Positions 24,633-33,684 are shown, numbered from the stretch's first letter. The stretch is DNA of 64,000 bases from Shewanella khirikhana (GCF_003957745.1 NZ_CP020373.1:1612001-1676000); one strand, 5' to 3'. The notes: generated by a model not told the origin, from the letters alone. Numbers and translations are program-made.

Positions 24633-24821
24633 TTATCTGTCATCTGGCTCGCCGGGATTGTCTTTTTCCATCAGCCGATAGAGCTTTAAGGTAACAAACA
24701 GCACCAGCGCAATAAAGAGTGGCAGCACCAGGATCCCCAAGCTGCCTTTAAAATGGAACAGCGCCGCTGCGGCCAGTAATGCCACAACCAATGTCAGTAA
24801 AATACCTTTGTTTGAACCCAT
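24633..24821 (-). CDS. Small two-helix membrane protein
   Basis: 62 residues from ATG 24821 (MGSNKGILLTLV). Two hydrophobic segments, about 6-23 and 27-44, separated by FKGS, with a charged C-terminus ending EPDDR. No known family recognised. A longer frame from 24974 adds 51 residues that look non-coding. It is upstream of dacB on the same strand with 128 bp between them. Confidence 0.6.
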   Translation of the reverse strand: MGSNKGILLTLVVALLAAAALFHFKGSLGILVLPLFIALVLFVTLKLYRLMEKDNPGEPDDR

Positions 24822-25042
24822 GTGCTGTGTCTCGGTTGGTGTCAGGCATACGTTTTGGGCCACTATAACAAATGCCAGCTGCAAACACCTGCCCGGGGCG
24901 CCAAAGTTTGCACTTGGTGCAGAAACGTACAAAAAAGGAACAAAATTCACGTCATTAGCGTGCCTTGGGTGCAAAAGAGCTTGCCCAAGTACGACGATGT
25001 CGGTAATTTCTAGCCCTTAATCGAACAAGGAACCCCGGTTTT

Positions 25043-25369
25043 ATGCCCCATCTTCGTATTCGAGGGCTTGAGCAAGCAGAGGTTGCCCGTCTGAGTGAAA
25101 CACTGCCAGCGGCACTTTCCAGGCTCACCCAGACCGATGAATCGGCCTATACCACCGAGTGGATCCCCAGTCAGTTTTTCCAACAGGGAAAAGCCTGCCG
25201 CCCAACAGTGATGGCGGAGGTGCTTTGGTTTCAACGGAATGAAGCAACGCAGGACGCCATGGAAGCCTGCATTCGTGAACAGCTGATGGCCTATACCCAA
25301 CAGGGAATAGCCATTGTTTTCATTGCGCTGGATAAGCGGGGATATTACCGCGATGGCCGGCACTTCTAA
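25043..25369 (+). CDS. DUF1904 family protein
   Basis: 108 residues. Starts MPHLRIRGLE and contains FIALDKRGYYRDGRHF, consistent with the small DUF1904 family, which is related to tautomerase-like folds and has no known function. Its stop codon (25367-25369) overlaps the Shine-Dalgarno of pssA, so the two are probably translated together. Confidence 0.75.
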   Translation: MPHLRIRGLEQAEVARLSETLPAALSRLTQTDESAYTTEWIPSQFFQQGKACRPTVMAEVLWFQRNEATQDAMEACIREQLMAYTQQGIAIVFIALDKRGYYRDGRHF

Positions 25370-25379
25370 GGAGGACACC

Positions 25380-26693
25380 TTGGTTGAAAAGCTGCAAGGC
25401 ATAGCCCTTCAACCTCAGCAGCTCAAATGGCTGCTGACACCCAGCGAATTCAAAGCCTGTCTGCTGGAGCGGATTGCCTCTGCGACCCGGTCAATTTACC
25501 TTGCCGCCCTCTACCTTGAAGACGATGAGGCGGGCAGGGAAGTCATGGCTGCACTGGTTGCGGCCAAAACGGCCAATCCTGAGCTGGAAATCAAGGTTCT
25601 GGTGGACTTTCACCGTGCCCGTCGCGGCCTGATTGGCCACAAGGGTGACAGCGGTAACTATCTGATGTACCGCAGGGTGATGGAAAATAATCCCGCCGCT
25701 TTTGATATTCTCGGTGTGCCGGTCAAGGCGAAAGAGTTTTTGGGTGTACTGCACCTCAAAGGCTTCGTGATTGACGATGCGGTGATTTACAGCGGCGCCA
25801 GCCTGAACAATGTCTATCTGCATCAAGCCGACAGATACCGCTTCGATCGCTACCATCTGATTGAAAATGCCGAACTTGCCCGCAGCATGCGCGAGATGAT
25901 TGAGCACTATTTGGTGCAGGATCCTGCGGTAAGCTCACTCACTCAGGCCGCCAGCGATGAAGTGCTGCCGGAAAAAATGGATATCCGTACCTTTAAGCAG
26001 CGTCTTGGCGAAGCCCATTACCAGTTTGAAGGGGTAAAGCTGGGTAACCGGGTCACGCCCCTGGTTGGCCTTGGCAGCAAGCACAATGCGCTGAATAAAG
26101 CCGTGGTGTCTTTGGTCGAAAGCGCCAACAAAGAGCTGTTTATCTGCACTCCATACTTCAACCCTCCACGGGTGCTGGTGCGGGCGCTGGTGAAAAAGCT
26201 GCGCCAGGGGGTGAAGATAGACATAGTCGTGGGTGATAAGACCGCCAACGACTTTTACATCCCGCCCGAGCGCGAATTTAACACCATAGGTGCCTTGCCG
26301 TACCTGTATGAGCAGTCGCTGCGCAAATTTGCCAAGCGTCAGCAGTGGGCGATTGATGAAGGGCTGTTGAATATTCATTTGTGGAAGCACGACAACAACA
26401 GTTTCCACTTGAAAGGGATCAGTGCCGATGGCCGCCGCCATCTCATCACAGGTTCAAACCTCAATCCACGTGCCTGGGCGCTGGATTTGGAAAACGGCCT
26501 GTTGTTGCAGGATGAAACCGGTGCCTGGGTAGAAGGTTTTGCCGCCGAGCAGGCCCATATTCTTGAGCATAGCCTGCGGCTGTACCACTACAGTCAGGTC
26601 GATACCCTGCATCACTATCCGGTGCCGGTGAAAAAGATCATGAATCGTATTCGTCGCCTTAAGGCCGATATCTTCCTGAAACGGATCCTCTGA
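25380..26693 (+). CDS. pssA: CDP-diacylglycerol--serine O-phosphatidyltransferase
   Basis: PLD-superfamily phosphatidylserine synthase, 437 residues (E. coli 451). Two HKD-type motifs are visible: HLKGFVIDD and, near the C-terminus, HLKGISADG followed by TGSNLNPRAW. The product is decarboxylated to phosphatidylethanolamine. I chose TTG 25380 because AAGGAGG (25368-25374) sits 5 bases upstream and the resulting N-terminus matches the family length. An ATG at 25353 and an earlier start at 25314 both lie inside the DUF1904 gene. Confidence 0.9.
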   Translation: MVEKLQGIALQPQQLKWLLTPSEFKACLLERIASATRSIYLAALYLEDDEAGREVMAALVAAKTANPELEIKVLVDFHRARRGLIGHKGDSGNYLMYRRVMENNPAAFDILGVPVKAKEFLGVLHLKGFVIDDAVIYSGASLNNVYLHQADRYRFDRYHLIENAELARSMREMIEHYLVQDPAVSSLTQAASDEVLPEKMDIRTFKQRLGEAHYQFEGVKLGNRVTPLVGLGSKHNALNKAVVSLVESANKELFICTPYFNPPRVLVRALVKKLRQGVKIDIVVGDKTANDFYIPPEREFNTIGALPYLYEQSLRKFAKRQQWAIDEGLLNIHLWKHDNNSFHLKGISADGRRHLITGSNLNPRAWALDLENGLLLQDETGAWVEGFAAEQAHILEHSLRLYHYSQVDTLHHYPVPVKKIMNRIRRLKADIFLKRIL

Positions 26694-26705
26694 TCTGATT
26701 GAATT

Positions 26706-26733
26706 AAACGCCGGCCAGTGCCGGCGTTTTTTT
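26706..26733 (+). terminator. Terminator of pssA
   Basis: AACGCCGGC, loop CAGT, GCCGGCGTT, then T7. It starts 12 bp after the pssA stop. Confidence 0.92.
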
Positions 26734-26917
26734 ATGCGCCGCTTTCCTTTGCTCATAACTGCTGCCGGGTTTTGCGCTCTGATTTGCACTAATCTTGGCG
26801 TTGGCGCGGCCCTTGGCGTATCATAGCGCGCTTTTGAAAGTCGGCATCCCAGACACTCCTGCTGTGTGCTCCAGTAAATGAGTGCTGCTGGCTTTTGGCA
26901 ATTTAACTCGGCTTTGT

Positions 26918-26944
26918 TATTCAGGAACTTTGGTATTCAGGAAC
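26918..26944 (+). repeat. Tandem 11-bp repeat carrying the tapT ribosome-binding site
   Basis: TATTCAGGAAC occurs at 26918-26928 and 26934-26944, a 16-bp period. The second copy's CAGGAAC is the nearest Shine-Dalgarno-like sequence to the ATG at 26953. It looks like a small local duplication of the ribosome-binding region. Confidence 0.55.
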
Positions 26945-26952
26945 GGCGATAA

Positions 26953-27702
26953 ATGACAGCGACTTTACCTCCCCATGCGGTCCATAAACTCTATGAGTAC
27001 CGTAAAGCGCTTTCGACCAAACCATTTGGTGCCAGAGGCAAGAATTTAGTGCGTTGCAATCTGTGCCTTCTGGCACAGCAGTACTGTACCTGTGAATTTC
27101 GTTCACAGCTTAAGACGAATGCAGCCTTTATGCTGCTGATGTACGACGACGAAGTGCTTAAGCCCACCAACAGCGGCCGCTTGATTGCCGATTTGGTGCC
27201 GGACACCTGGGCTTTCCTCTGGAGCCGTACCGAGGTGAGTGACGAGGTGCTGGCGCTGCTTAACGACGACAGATTTCAGCCGTTTGTGGTGTTCCCGGGG
27301 GAATATGCCAACGACGGCCAGCGGGTGATTGGCCAGGTGACAACCGATGAGCTTAAGGGGAAGCGGCCGCTGTTTATCATGCTCGATGGCCGCTGGCGTG
27401 AAGCCATTAAGATGTTTCGTAAAAGCCCGTATCTGGCCGGATTGCCGATTTTATCCTTTGATGCAGGCACCATCGCCAAATATGCGCTTCGAAAAGGCAC
27501 CCGCGAATTTCAGTTTGGCACCGCCGAGGTAGCCGCCATGGCCATTGGCGCCATGGGCGAGGAGGGCAATGCTGCCCGGCTGTCGACCTGGTTTGATTTG
27601 TTTGTTGAATCCTCGCTGCTTGGCCGTAACCGCAGGCCCAACACCACCTTGTCTGAAAGGGAGCGCCTGATAGCCGCCTTTGCTGCAGATAAGCAGTTCT
27701 GA
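26953..27702 (+). CDS. tapT: tRNA-uridine aminocarboxypropyltransferase (DTW domain)
   Basis: 249 residues with a DTW domain. The signature is LDGRWREAIKMF (D-x-x-W). An N-terminal Cys cluster CNLCLLAQQYCTC likely binds zinc. TapT (E. coli YfiP) makes acp3U47 in tRNA from SAM. ATG 26953. It stands alone between two terminators. Confidence 0.88.
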   Translation: MTATLPPHAVHKLYEYRKALSTKPFGARGKNLVRCNLCLLAQQYCTCEFRSQLKTNAAFMLLMYDDEVLKPTNSGRLIADLVPDTWAFLWSRTEVSDEVLALLNDDRFQPFVVFPGEYANDGQRVIGQVTTDELKGKRPLFIMLDGRWREAIKMFRKSPYLAGLPILSFDAGTIAKYALRKGTREFQFGTAEVAAMAIGAMGEEGNAARLSTWFDLFVESSLLGRNRRPNTTLSERERLIAAFAADKQF

Positions 27703-27763
27703 AACCCGGCTCAGTAACCTGACCAAACACAGGATAGACACTATATGAGTCTACTGAGACAAC

Positions 27764-27790
27764 AAAAAACCGGCCATTGGCCGGTTTTTT
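27764..27790. terminator. Bidirectional terminator between tapT and the PhoX gene
   Basis: AAAAAACCGGCC, loop ATT, GGCCGGTTTTTT, between convergent genes. Confidence 0.92.
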
Positions 27791-27806
27791 AGTTTAAGTC
27801 GGGCTG

Positions 27807-29873
27807 TTACACGCCAACTTCAGTTCCATCAAGCTTGCTGATCACCACAGTTGCCGCACGTGGGCGAATGCTGGTGCCTGCGGGAGTCACCACCGCAGCA
27901 TCATTGCTGTATGGCCAGTTACCCGGGTGCTGGATGTTGGCAAATACGCTGGTGTAATCCGGGCTGATGGCAAAACCCGTTACTTCACAGCCATTGGGGC
28001 CAACGAAGAAGCGGCGCAGCTCCATCTGGTTGGCAGAGCCCAGAGTTTGCTGCTTGCCATCGGTATCCAGCAAGGTGGATGGCACCACGGCCAACATCTG
28101 ATCGTTGGTGTGGGAGGTCACTTCCTTGGCGCCATTGTCGGTCTGAACCCACATGATGCCGCGCTTATCGAAGGCAAGGCCGTCGGGGCTGGCAAACTGG
28201 TTCAGTTCAGTCAGGCCAGACAGGTTGGTGTCAGCATCGCCATCGGCGGGCGAGCCGAACACAAAGATATCCCAGCTGAATTCGGCAGCAGATTCACCTT
28301 CGTCCCAACGGATAATGTGGCCGAAGTTATTCTTCAGGCGTGGGTTGGCTGGATTGGCCTCGGTACGCTTGCTGTTGTTGGTCAGGGTCAGATAAGCGCT
28401 GCCGGTGAAGGGGTCAACCGCGCACCACTCAGGGCGGTCCATTGGGGTGGCGCCAAGAAGATCGGCAGCACCAGCGGTGTTGATGATGATATCGGCCTGG
28501 CTGCCAAGGTGATCGGCCAGCGTCTTACCATCGGTGGTCATGGCGTCCGGGGTCAGCGCCAGCCAGGCGCCTTTGCCGTCTTCATCGAAACGGGCCACAT
28601 ACAGGGTGCCGTCGTTCATGTATTTGTCGCCGGTGGCCAGACGGTTGGTGCTGTTTGCATCAGCGGCATCCCAGGGGGTGTTAGACACATACTTGTACAG
28701 GTATTCAAAGCGCGAGTCGTGGCCTGAATAGAACACCAGTGGCTTACCGGCTTCCAGTTTGCCAAAGGTACAACCTTCATGGCGGAAGCGGCCAAGTGCA
28801 GTGCGCTTAACGCCGCGGGCGCGGGGTGAGAAGGGGTCAATTTCAACGATATAGCCATGGCCATTGGCTTCGTTACGGTAATCGTACTGGGCAGAGGTGC
28901 CGGTTGGGGTCACATCGAAGCGGGCAAATTCGTCGGCCCGTTCTTCATCGTGGCCAGCCAGGTGGTCCCAGCCATAACGGGTGCCGGATGTTGCCACACC
29001 AATACGGCTGTCGGCGGCGCTCATTTCGCCTTTATTAACGAAGTAACCGGGCCAGTTTTCTTCACAGGTGAGATAAGTGCCCCAAGGGGTGTAACCATTA
29101 CCGCAGTTGTTGAGGGTACCGCGGCTTTGGCTGCCATCGGGTGAGAATGCAGTTACCAGATGATCACTGTACGCGACCGGGCCTGCCATATCGAACACAG
29201 TGGCGCCGGTAAAGCGGCGGTTGTGCTCATCATCGGTTACCAACTCCCAGATGCCACTTACGCGCTTAATGCGCACCACACTCACGCCATGGGCGTTGAT
29301 TTCTTTACGCACTTCATCCACGACACTGCGAAGCCCGCTGGTTTCATCGAAGGTTGGGCCATTGGGATGCAGGGCATCGGGTTCGATGTATTCGTGGTTA
29401 ATACACAGCAGGCCGTCATCGCCAGCCTCATTGAGCGGGAAGAAGTGCATACCGTCGTGGTTTTGGCCAACAGAATTGGCCTGGTCGTCCGCGGTGTTGC
29501 TGCCATCATCTTTCCAGGCGGCGGCTTTGCTGTTGAGCGGCGTGCCCCAGGGCGCGAGCACCTGAGCGCGGTAACCGTTTGGTACCACAACAGAGTCAGT
29601 CAGAGAGCCTGAGACGGATTCAAAGCCAAGCTTGACGCTGGACTGAGTGGGTGGAACCGGCGTGGGCGGCACTGGTGTAACAGGATCAGGCACTGTGGTG
29701 TTGCTGTCGCTGCCACAACCGGCAAGGCCGAGACCGGCAAAGGCAGTCATGGCGCCCAGGCCCAGACCACTCTTTACAAAGTGACGACGGGACAGGTGCT
29801 TAACGAGAATTTCGGCAAATGGGGTATTGTTGCTCTGGTTATAACATTTAGGGTCAAAGGTCGCCTTGCTCAT
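27807..29873 (-). CDS. phoX: PhoX-family phosphatase (DUF839), Tat-exported lipoprotein
   Basis: 688 residues from ATG 29873, with GGAG 5 bases upstream. The Tat motif SRRHFVKSG (Arg29-Arg30) is followed by a hydrophobic stretch and a lipobox LAGC (Cys53). A Pro/Val/Thr linker with PVPPT repeats follows. The rest is a PhoX/DUF839 beta-propeller, with motifs such as CINHEY and TCEENWPGY. PhoX enzymes are calcium/iron alkaline phosphatases that release phosphate from organic esters outside the cytoplasm. A Pho-box-like triple repeat lies just upstream. The closest function could also be that of a DUF839 relative with another substrate. Confidence 0.85.
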   Translation of the reverse strand: MSKATFDPKCYNQSNNTPFAEILVKHLSRRHFVKSGLGLGAMTAFAGLGLAGCGSDSNTTVPDPVTPVPPTPVPPTQSSVKLGFESVSGSLTDSVVVPNGYRAQVLAPWGTPLNSKAAAWKDDGSNTADDQANSVGQNHDGMHFFPLNEAGDDGLLCINHEYIEPDALHPNGPTFDETSGLRSVVDEVRKEINAHGVSVVRIKRVSGIWELVTDDEHNRRFTGATVFDMAGPVAYSDHLVTAFSPDGSQSRGTLNNCGNGYTPWGTYLTCEENWPGYFVNKGEMSAADSRIGVATSGTRYGWDHLAGHDEERADEFARFDVTPTGTSAQYDYRNEANGHGYIVEIDPFSPRARGVKRTALGRFRHEGCTFGKLEAGKPLVFYSGHDSRFEYLYKYVSNTPWDAADANSTNRLATGDKYMNDGTLYVARFDEDGKGAWLALTPDAMTTDGKTLADHLGSQADIIINTAGAADLLGATPMDRPEWCAVDPFTGSAYLTLTNNSKRTEANPANPRLKNNFGHIIRWDEGESAAEFSWDIFVFGSPADGDADTNLSGLTELNQFASPDGLAFDKRGIMWVQTDNGAKEVTSHTNDQMLAVVPSTLLDTDGKQQTLGSANQMELRRFFVGPNGCEVTGFAISPDYTSVFANIQHPGNWPYSNDAAVVTPAGTSIRPRAATVVISKLDGTEVGV

Positions 29874-29932
29874 GTTCACTCCAACGAAAGGTTAACGGCT
29901 GGTCGATTGAAGGGACAAACTAATGGCCGCAG

Positions 29933-29961
29933 TTGACAGTTGTGTGTAATGAGTATGACGG
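29933..29961 (-). promoter_or_regulatory. Pho-box-like direct repeats upstream of phoX
   Basis: On the minus strand three 7-mers recur with an 11-bp period: CCGTCAT, ATTACAC, CTGTCAA. The outer two match the Pho unit CTGTCAT at 6 of 7 positions; the middle one is poor. PhoB boxes consist of such 7-mers separated by 4 bp. The array ends 60 bp upstream of the phoX ATG. Confidence 0.6.
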
Positions 29962-30033
29962 TTGGATGAAACGCGCTTGTGCAAATAAAGCGGTTATACT
30001 GGATAAAGACCCGAAATAGTTGGAGAGATCCCA

Positions 30034-30369
30034 ATGGCAAGTCAGGACTCAAACGTGATGTTACTGATCCTTCACCGGCTTGAGCCCGGCTGCCTGGGCC
30101 CGGATGGCGCTGACCATGTGGAGCAATTCTGTCAACTGGCTGAAAAAGCCATTCAGGGGCTGGCGCCGGAAGTGTGCCAGTGGCAGTTGGTGCCTAGATT
30201 CGATAAATCGCTGCCGGAAATGAGTTACTTTCTTGGCAGTAAACAGCTTACCAAAGAGCAAACCGACCGTTACCTTGAAATGTTCTCCCTCGAAATTGAC
30301 GAATTTGAGGAGCGTTTCCATGCCAAACTTACCCAGCTTATTAACCAATACCTGGCGCGCAAGGGCTAG
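30034..30369 (+). CDS. Conserved-looking protein of unknown function
   Basis: 111 residues, not recognised. No signal peptide or membrane segment. It reads as a mostly helical soluble protein, with acidic FSLEIDEFEERFH near the C-terminus. ATG 30034 is preceded by GGAGAG. It is divergent from phoX, so the two may share a promoter region. Confidence 0.6.
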   Translation: MASQDSNVMLLILHRLEPGCLGPDGADHVEQFCQLAEKAIQGLAPEVCQWQLVPRFDKSLPEMSYFLGSKQLTKEQTDRYLEMFSLEIDEFEERFHAKLTQLINQYLARKG

Positions 30370-30471
30370 GGAAGGTGTGAATAAGTCCCGTGCTCGCTCT
30401 GCGTGTGCTTAACGTGGATAGATGCAAGGCACAGTTCACAGCGAATTGCCCTAGTCCTTCGCAAGAGTCCC

Positions 30472-31143
30472 TTAGCTTATCTCGCGGCCATTGGCGACAA
30501 TCGGCCGCTGCAATAGGTCCCAATTGTTGCGGCTCATCTCATCCATAAAGCACTGAGTGCGATACACACAGGCCCTGAGCAGGGGCCGCTTGTGGTATTT
30601 AAGCCACTGATGGCGTGCTTCCACATAGGCCCACAGCCAACGTTTTTCGTCGCCACCTTTACTGGGTGGCCTTGCGGTAAAGCGCTTGCGTAAAAACAGC
30701 GGTATGCCGCCTGAGTGCACCTGAGAGTCGTATACCACCAGATGCCCCAGCGCCGTTTGGATCCCATGAGCCTGACACCAGGCATTGGCCGGCTGCCAAT
30801 AAAAGGTATCGAAGAATCTGTCCTGGGTATCGCGCATCACGGGATCTTCCCGACCAGCGGCCACCAGCAGTTCATGAAATTCGCCGTCGGTCACCAGAGA
30901 TTCACGACCCACCCGCTCAAGGTAGGGCAGAATGTCATTACTGTAGGCGCCCTCGGCCTCCACATACATTTCCAGCAGGTACCTGAGGTTGCCTTGCTCG
31001 GTGGTTTGACTGCGGCCATAGGTTATCTGAAAGGTGCCATTGATGCCGTCATCCTGAATGGTCAGCTTATCGTAGCTCCCATCCGGGGTGCCGGTTTCAA
31101 ACTGATTGATAATCCGAATAATCAATGACTTTGGGATACTCAT
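30472..31143 (-). CDS. GH46 chitosanase-like glycoside hydrolase without signal peptide
   Basis: 223 residues. Several stretches match the GH46 pattern: catalytic Glu candidate in QFETG (Glu16) and Asp candidate in QDDGINGTF (Asp31/32), then TALGHLVVYDSQVHSGG, and PSKGGDEKRWLWAYVEAR, which parallels the GGDE..YL.AY..AR of chitosanases. GH46 enzymes cleave chitosan through a Glu/Asp pair. No export signal is present at the N-terminus (MSIPKSLIIRII), which is unusual for a polysaccharide hydrolase. ATG 31143 has AGGA upstream; ATG 31149 is an alternative. Family is assigned with moderate confidence, substrate not. Confidence 0.62.
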   Translation of the reverse strand: MSIPKSLIIRIINQFETGTPDGSYDKLTIQDDGINGTFQITYGRSQTTEQGNLRYLLEMYVEAEGAYSNDILPYLERVGRESLVTDGEFHELLVAAGREDPVMRDTQDRFFDTFYWQPANAWCQAHGIQTALGHLVVYDSQVHSGGIPLFLRKRFTARPPSKGGDEKRWLWAYVEARHQWLKYHKRPLLRACVYRTQCFMDEMSRNNWDLLQRPIVANGREIS

Positions 31144-31760
31144 GTTCATCCTTGTTTCTTTATGGTTTGTGCGCCTGACAATCTGTGTTCAGGCCATCTA
31201 GTGCAGGCCCTTGTGATGATGCTTGTTGGTAATCATTGTCGGTAATTGCCGCTGAAGATAATAGCCATAAGCGTGAGACGCTTGAATCCATTTCCAAAGT
31301 TCTGCCTTAAAATGGGCACACGGCTCGTTGAGGCAACCTCATTGGCCGGTAGCCAAAACCCGAAAATCTGACACCTTGGCGCCAATAATGGCAAAACGGT
31401 GAAATTCCGCTAATTCCATTCCTTGGTAGCAAGCGCGCCGAGTATTCTCAAACCTATGGCTGAACGCCGTACTTATTCCAAAATAGAATGTTAATATTAC
31501 GTTAATTGCGAGCGCAGTGTAACTGTTTGCCCCGCTGGAATATTTTTCATCACTTTTAAACGTCGCACATCAAGTCTATGAAATGCATATTGAATTCACA
31601 TAACCATACAACAAATACGCCATACCATTAACTGTAACGCAAGTGTTACATTTTGTTGCGCTTTTTGGCTTGCCAGCACAGCGCCCAGGCTGGAGGTGGA
31701 TGATTTTTGCTCTAAGTTGGTTGATGCCCTGAGGCAAAAACATAACAAGGAGAAAGTCAA
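31144..31760. other. Intergenic region upstream of the subtilase
   Basis: 617 bp between the divergent chitosanase-like gene and the subtilase. The half next to the subtilase is AT-rich. It holds a GCCTGA/TCAGGC hairpin at 31173-31194 on the chitosanase side and a perfect palindrome at 31633-31650 on the protease side. Short minus-strand frames here (31576-31860, 31596-32006) show no gene features. Confidence 0.6.
31633..31650 (+). promoter_or_regulatory. Palindrome TGTAAC-N6-GTTACA upstream of the subtilase
   Basis: A perfect 6-bp inverted repeat with a 6-base spacer, 111 bp before the protease ATG. The architecture equals a TyrR box (TGTAAA-N6-TTTACA) with one change per half-site. Its regulator is unknown. 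Confidence 0.5.
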
Positions 31761-33656
31761 ATGTATAAGAAACATGCACTCGCAATACTGGTCGCAGGCC
31801 TGGCATCCGGTCAGTTGGCCTATGCCAATGACTATCAGGCCCAGCTCGTCCAGGTACCAAGCGAGCGAGCCATCAAGGACAACTATATCGTGGTCTTCAA
31901 CACGCCTTCGGTGCTGAATGTTCAGCAGCAAGGTGCAATTGAATCCTTCGCCATGACTCAGGCCCTTGGCCTTGAGAACAACTATGGCATCTCGGTAAAA
32001 AGCCATTTTGGCAGCGCCTTAAACGGGGTTTTGGTGAAGGCGACTCCGGGGCAGGTGAAGCAGTTGCTTAAAGACCCAGGCGTTAAGTACATCGAGCAGG
32101 ATCAGATGATGTCGGTTGAACCGACCGTTGAAGCCCAGGCGGATCAAGGCGGTGCTACCTGGGGGCTTGATCGTATCGATCAGCGCGATCTGCCCCTTAA
32201 CAGCAACTACCACTATGACTACGATGGCAGCGGCGTAACCGCTTATGTAATCGATACCGGTGTACTGACCAGCCATAACGAGTTTGGCGGCCGTGCCAGC
32301 CACGGTTGGGACTTTGTCGATAACGACTCGGATGCCACCGACTGTAACGGTCACGGTACCCACGTTGCCGGTACTATTGGCGGCAGCGCCTACGGTGTGG
32401 CCAAAAACGTGAATGTGGTTGGGGTGAGGGTGCTCGGTTGCAGTGGCTCCGGCAGTAACTCCGGGGTGATTAACGGCATTAACTGGGTGAAAAATAACGC
32501 CAGCGGTCCATCGGTTGCCAACATGAGTTTGGGTGGCGGCGCCTCCCAGGCAACCGATGATGCGGTGAACAGTGCCGTAGCGGCGGGCATTACCTTTGTG
32601 GTCGCTGCCGGTAACGATAACGCCAACGCCTGTAACTATTCGCCAGCCCGGGCGGCCAACGCAGTAACTGTGGGTTCAACCACCTCTTCGGATGCCCGTT
32701 CAAGCTTCTCTAACTACGGCTCCTGTCTGGATATCTACGCGCCAGGCTCCAGCATCAAGTCGGCCTGGTATACCTCCAATACCGCCACCAACACCATCAG
32801 TGGTACTTCCATGGCATCACCCCATGTGGCCGGTGTTGTGGCCCTGTATCTGGATGAAACCCCTTCGCTGTCGCCTTCTCAGGTCGTCAGCCGTCTGACC
32901 AGCCGCGCCTCCGACAGCAAGGTCAGCGACGCCAAAACCGGCTCGCCAAACAAGCTGCTGTATTCACTGGCGGGCGATGATGGCGGCTGTGGCAGCAACT
33001 GTCCACCCACAGGTGGCGAGCTCAGCAACGGCCAGGGAGTCAGTGTCAGTGGCGCCCAGGGCAGTGAAAATCAGTACTACATCGATGTGCCTGCCGGTCA
33101 GTCGGCGTTGGCCATTGCCCTTGCCGGTGGCAGCGGTGATGGGGATCTGTACGTCAGCTACGGTACGGCACCCACCACCACCAGTTATCAGTGCCGTCCA
33201 TACCTCAATGGCAACAATGAAAGCTGTAACTTCAGTAACCCTCAGGCCGGACGCTGGTACGTGATGGTACGTGGCTATTCAAGCTACAGCGGCGCAACTC
33301 TGACCGGCAGCTACTCAAGCGGGGGCGGCGGTGGTGGCAGCTGCTCAGATGCTGACTGCCTGCAAAGTGGTGTACCGGTATCCAACCTCTCTGGTGCCTC
33401 CGGCTCGTCGGCTTACTACAAGCTGTATGCCACTGCCGGCAGCAGCCTGACAGTTTCGATAGCCGGTGGCAGTGGCGATGCGGATCTGTACGTGAAAGCA
33501 GGCAGCCAGCCCACAACCAGCTCCTATGATTGCCGTCCGTACAAAAACGGAAACAGCGAGAGCTGCAGCATCAGTGTCAGCCAGTCTGGCTTCTACTACG
33601 TGATGCTGCGTGGTTACAGCGCCTATTCAGGAGTGACTCTGCAAGCAAGCTATTGA
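31761..33656 (+). CDS. Secreted subtilisin-like serine protease with two PPC domains
   Basis: 631 residues. Signal peptide to about residue 22 (QLAYA/ND). An I9 propeptide follows (NYIVVF to YIEQDQ). The S8 catalytic triad is Asp165 (VIDTGV), His198 (NGHGTHVAG) and Ser350 (SGTSMASPHVAG). Two pre-peptidase C-terminal (PPC) domains follow, at about 420-525 and 535-631, each with GDGDLYV or GDADLYV and a cysteine pair (CRPY...ESC). Such proteases are exported by type II secretion and processed at both ends in marine gammaproteobacteria. ATG 31761 has AAGGAG upstream. Confidence 0.93.
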   Translation: MYKKHALAILVAGLASGQLAYANDYQAQLVQVPSERAIKDNYIVVFNTPSVLNVQQQGAIESFAMTQALGLENNYGISVKSHFGSALNGVLVKATPGQVKQLLKDPGVKYIEQDQMMSVEPTVEAQADQGGATWGLDRIDQRDLPLNSNYHYDYDGSGVTAYVIDTGVLTSHNEFGGRASHGWDFVDNDSDATDCNGHGTHVAGTIGGSAYGVAKNVNVVGVRVLGCSGSGSNSGVINGINWVKNNASGPSVANMSLGGGASQATDDAVNSAVAAGITFVVAAGNDNANACNYSPARAANAVTVGSTTSSDARSSFSNYGSCLDIYAPGSSIKSAWYTSNTATNTISGTSMASPHVAGVVALYLDETPSLSPSQVVSRLTSRASDSKVSDAKTGSPNKLLYSLAGDDGGCGSNCPPTGGELSNGQGVSVSGAQGSENQYYIDVPAGQSALAIALAGGSGDGDLYVSYGTAPTTTSYQCRPYLNGNNESCNFSNPQAGRWYVMVRGYSSYSGATLTGSYSSGGGGGGSCSDADCLQSGVPVSNLSGASGSSAYYKLYATAGSSLTVSIAGGSGDADLYVKAGSQPTTSSYDCRPYKNGNSESCSISVSQSGFYYVMLRGYSAYSGVTLQASY

Positions 33657-33684
33657 TAGTGCGCCGTTTTTATAACGACTACTT

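Noticed and set aside
27745..27792. 15-codon frame in front of the phoX terminator
   Set aside because: It has a weak AGGA upstream but its second half is the terminator hairpin, so coding is not supported.
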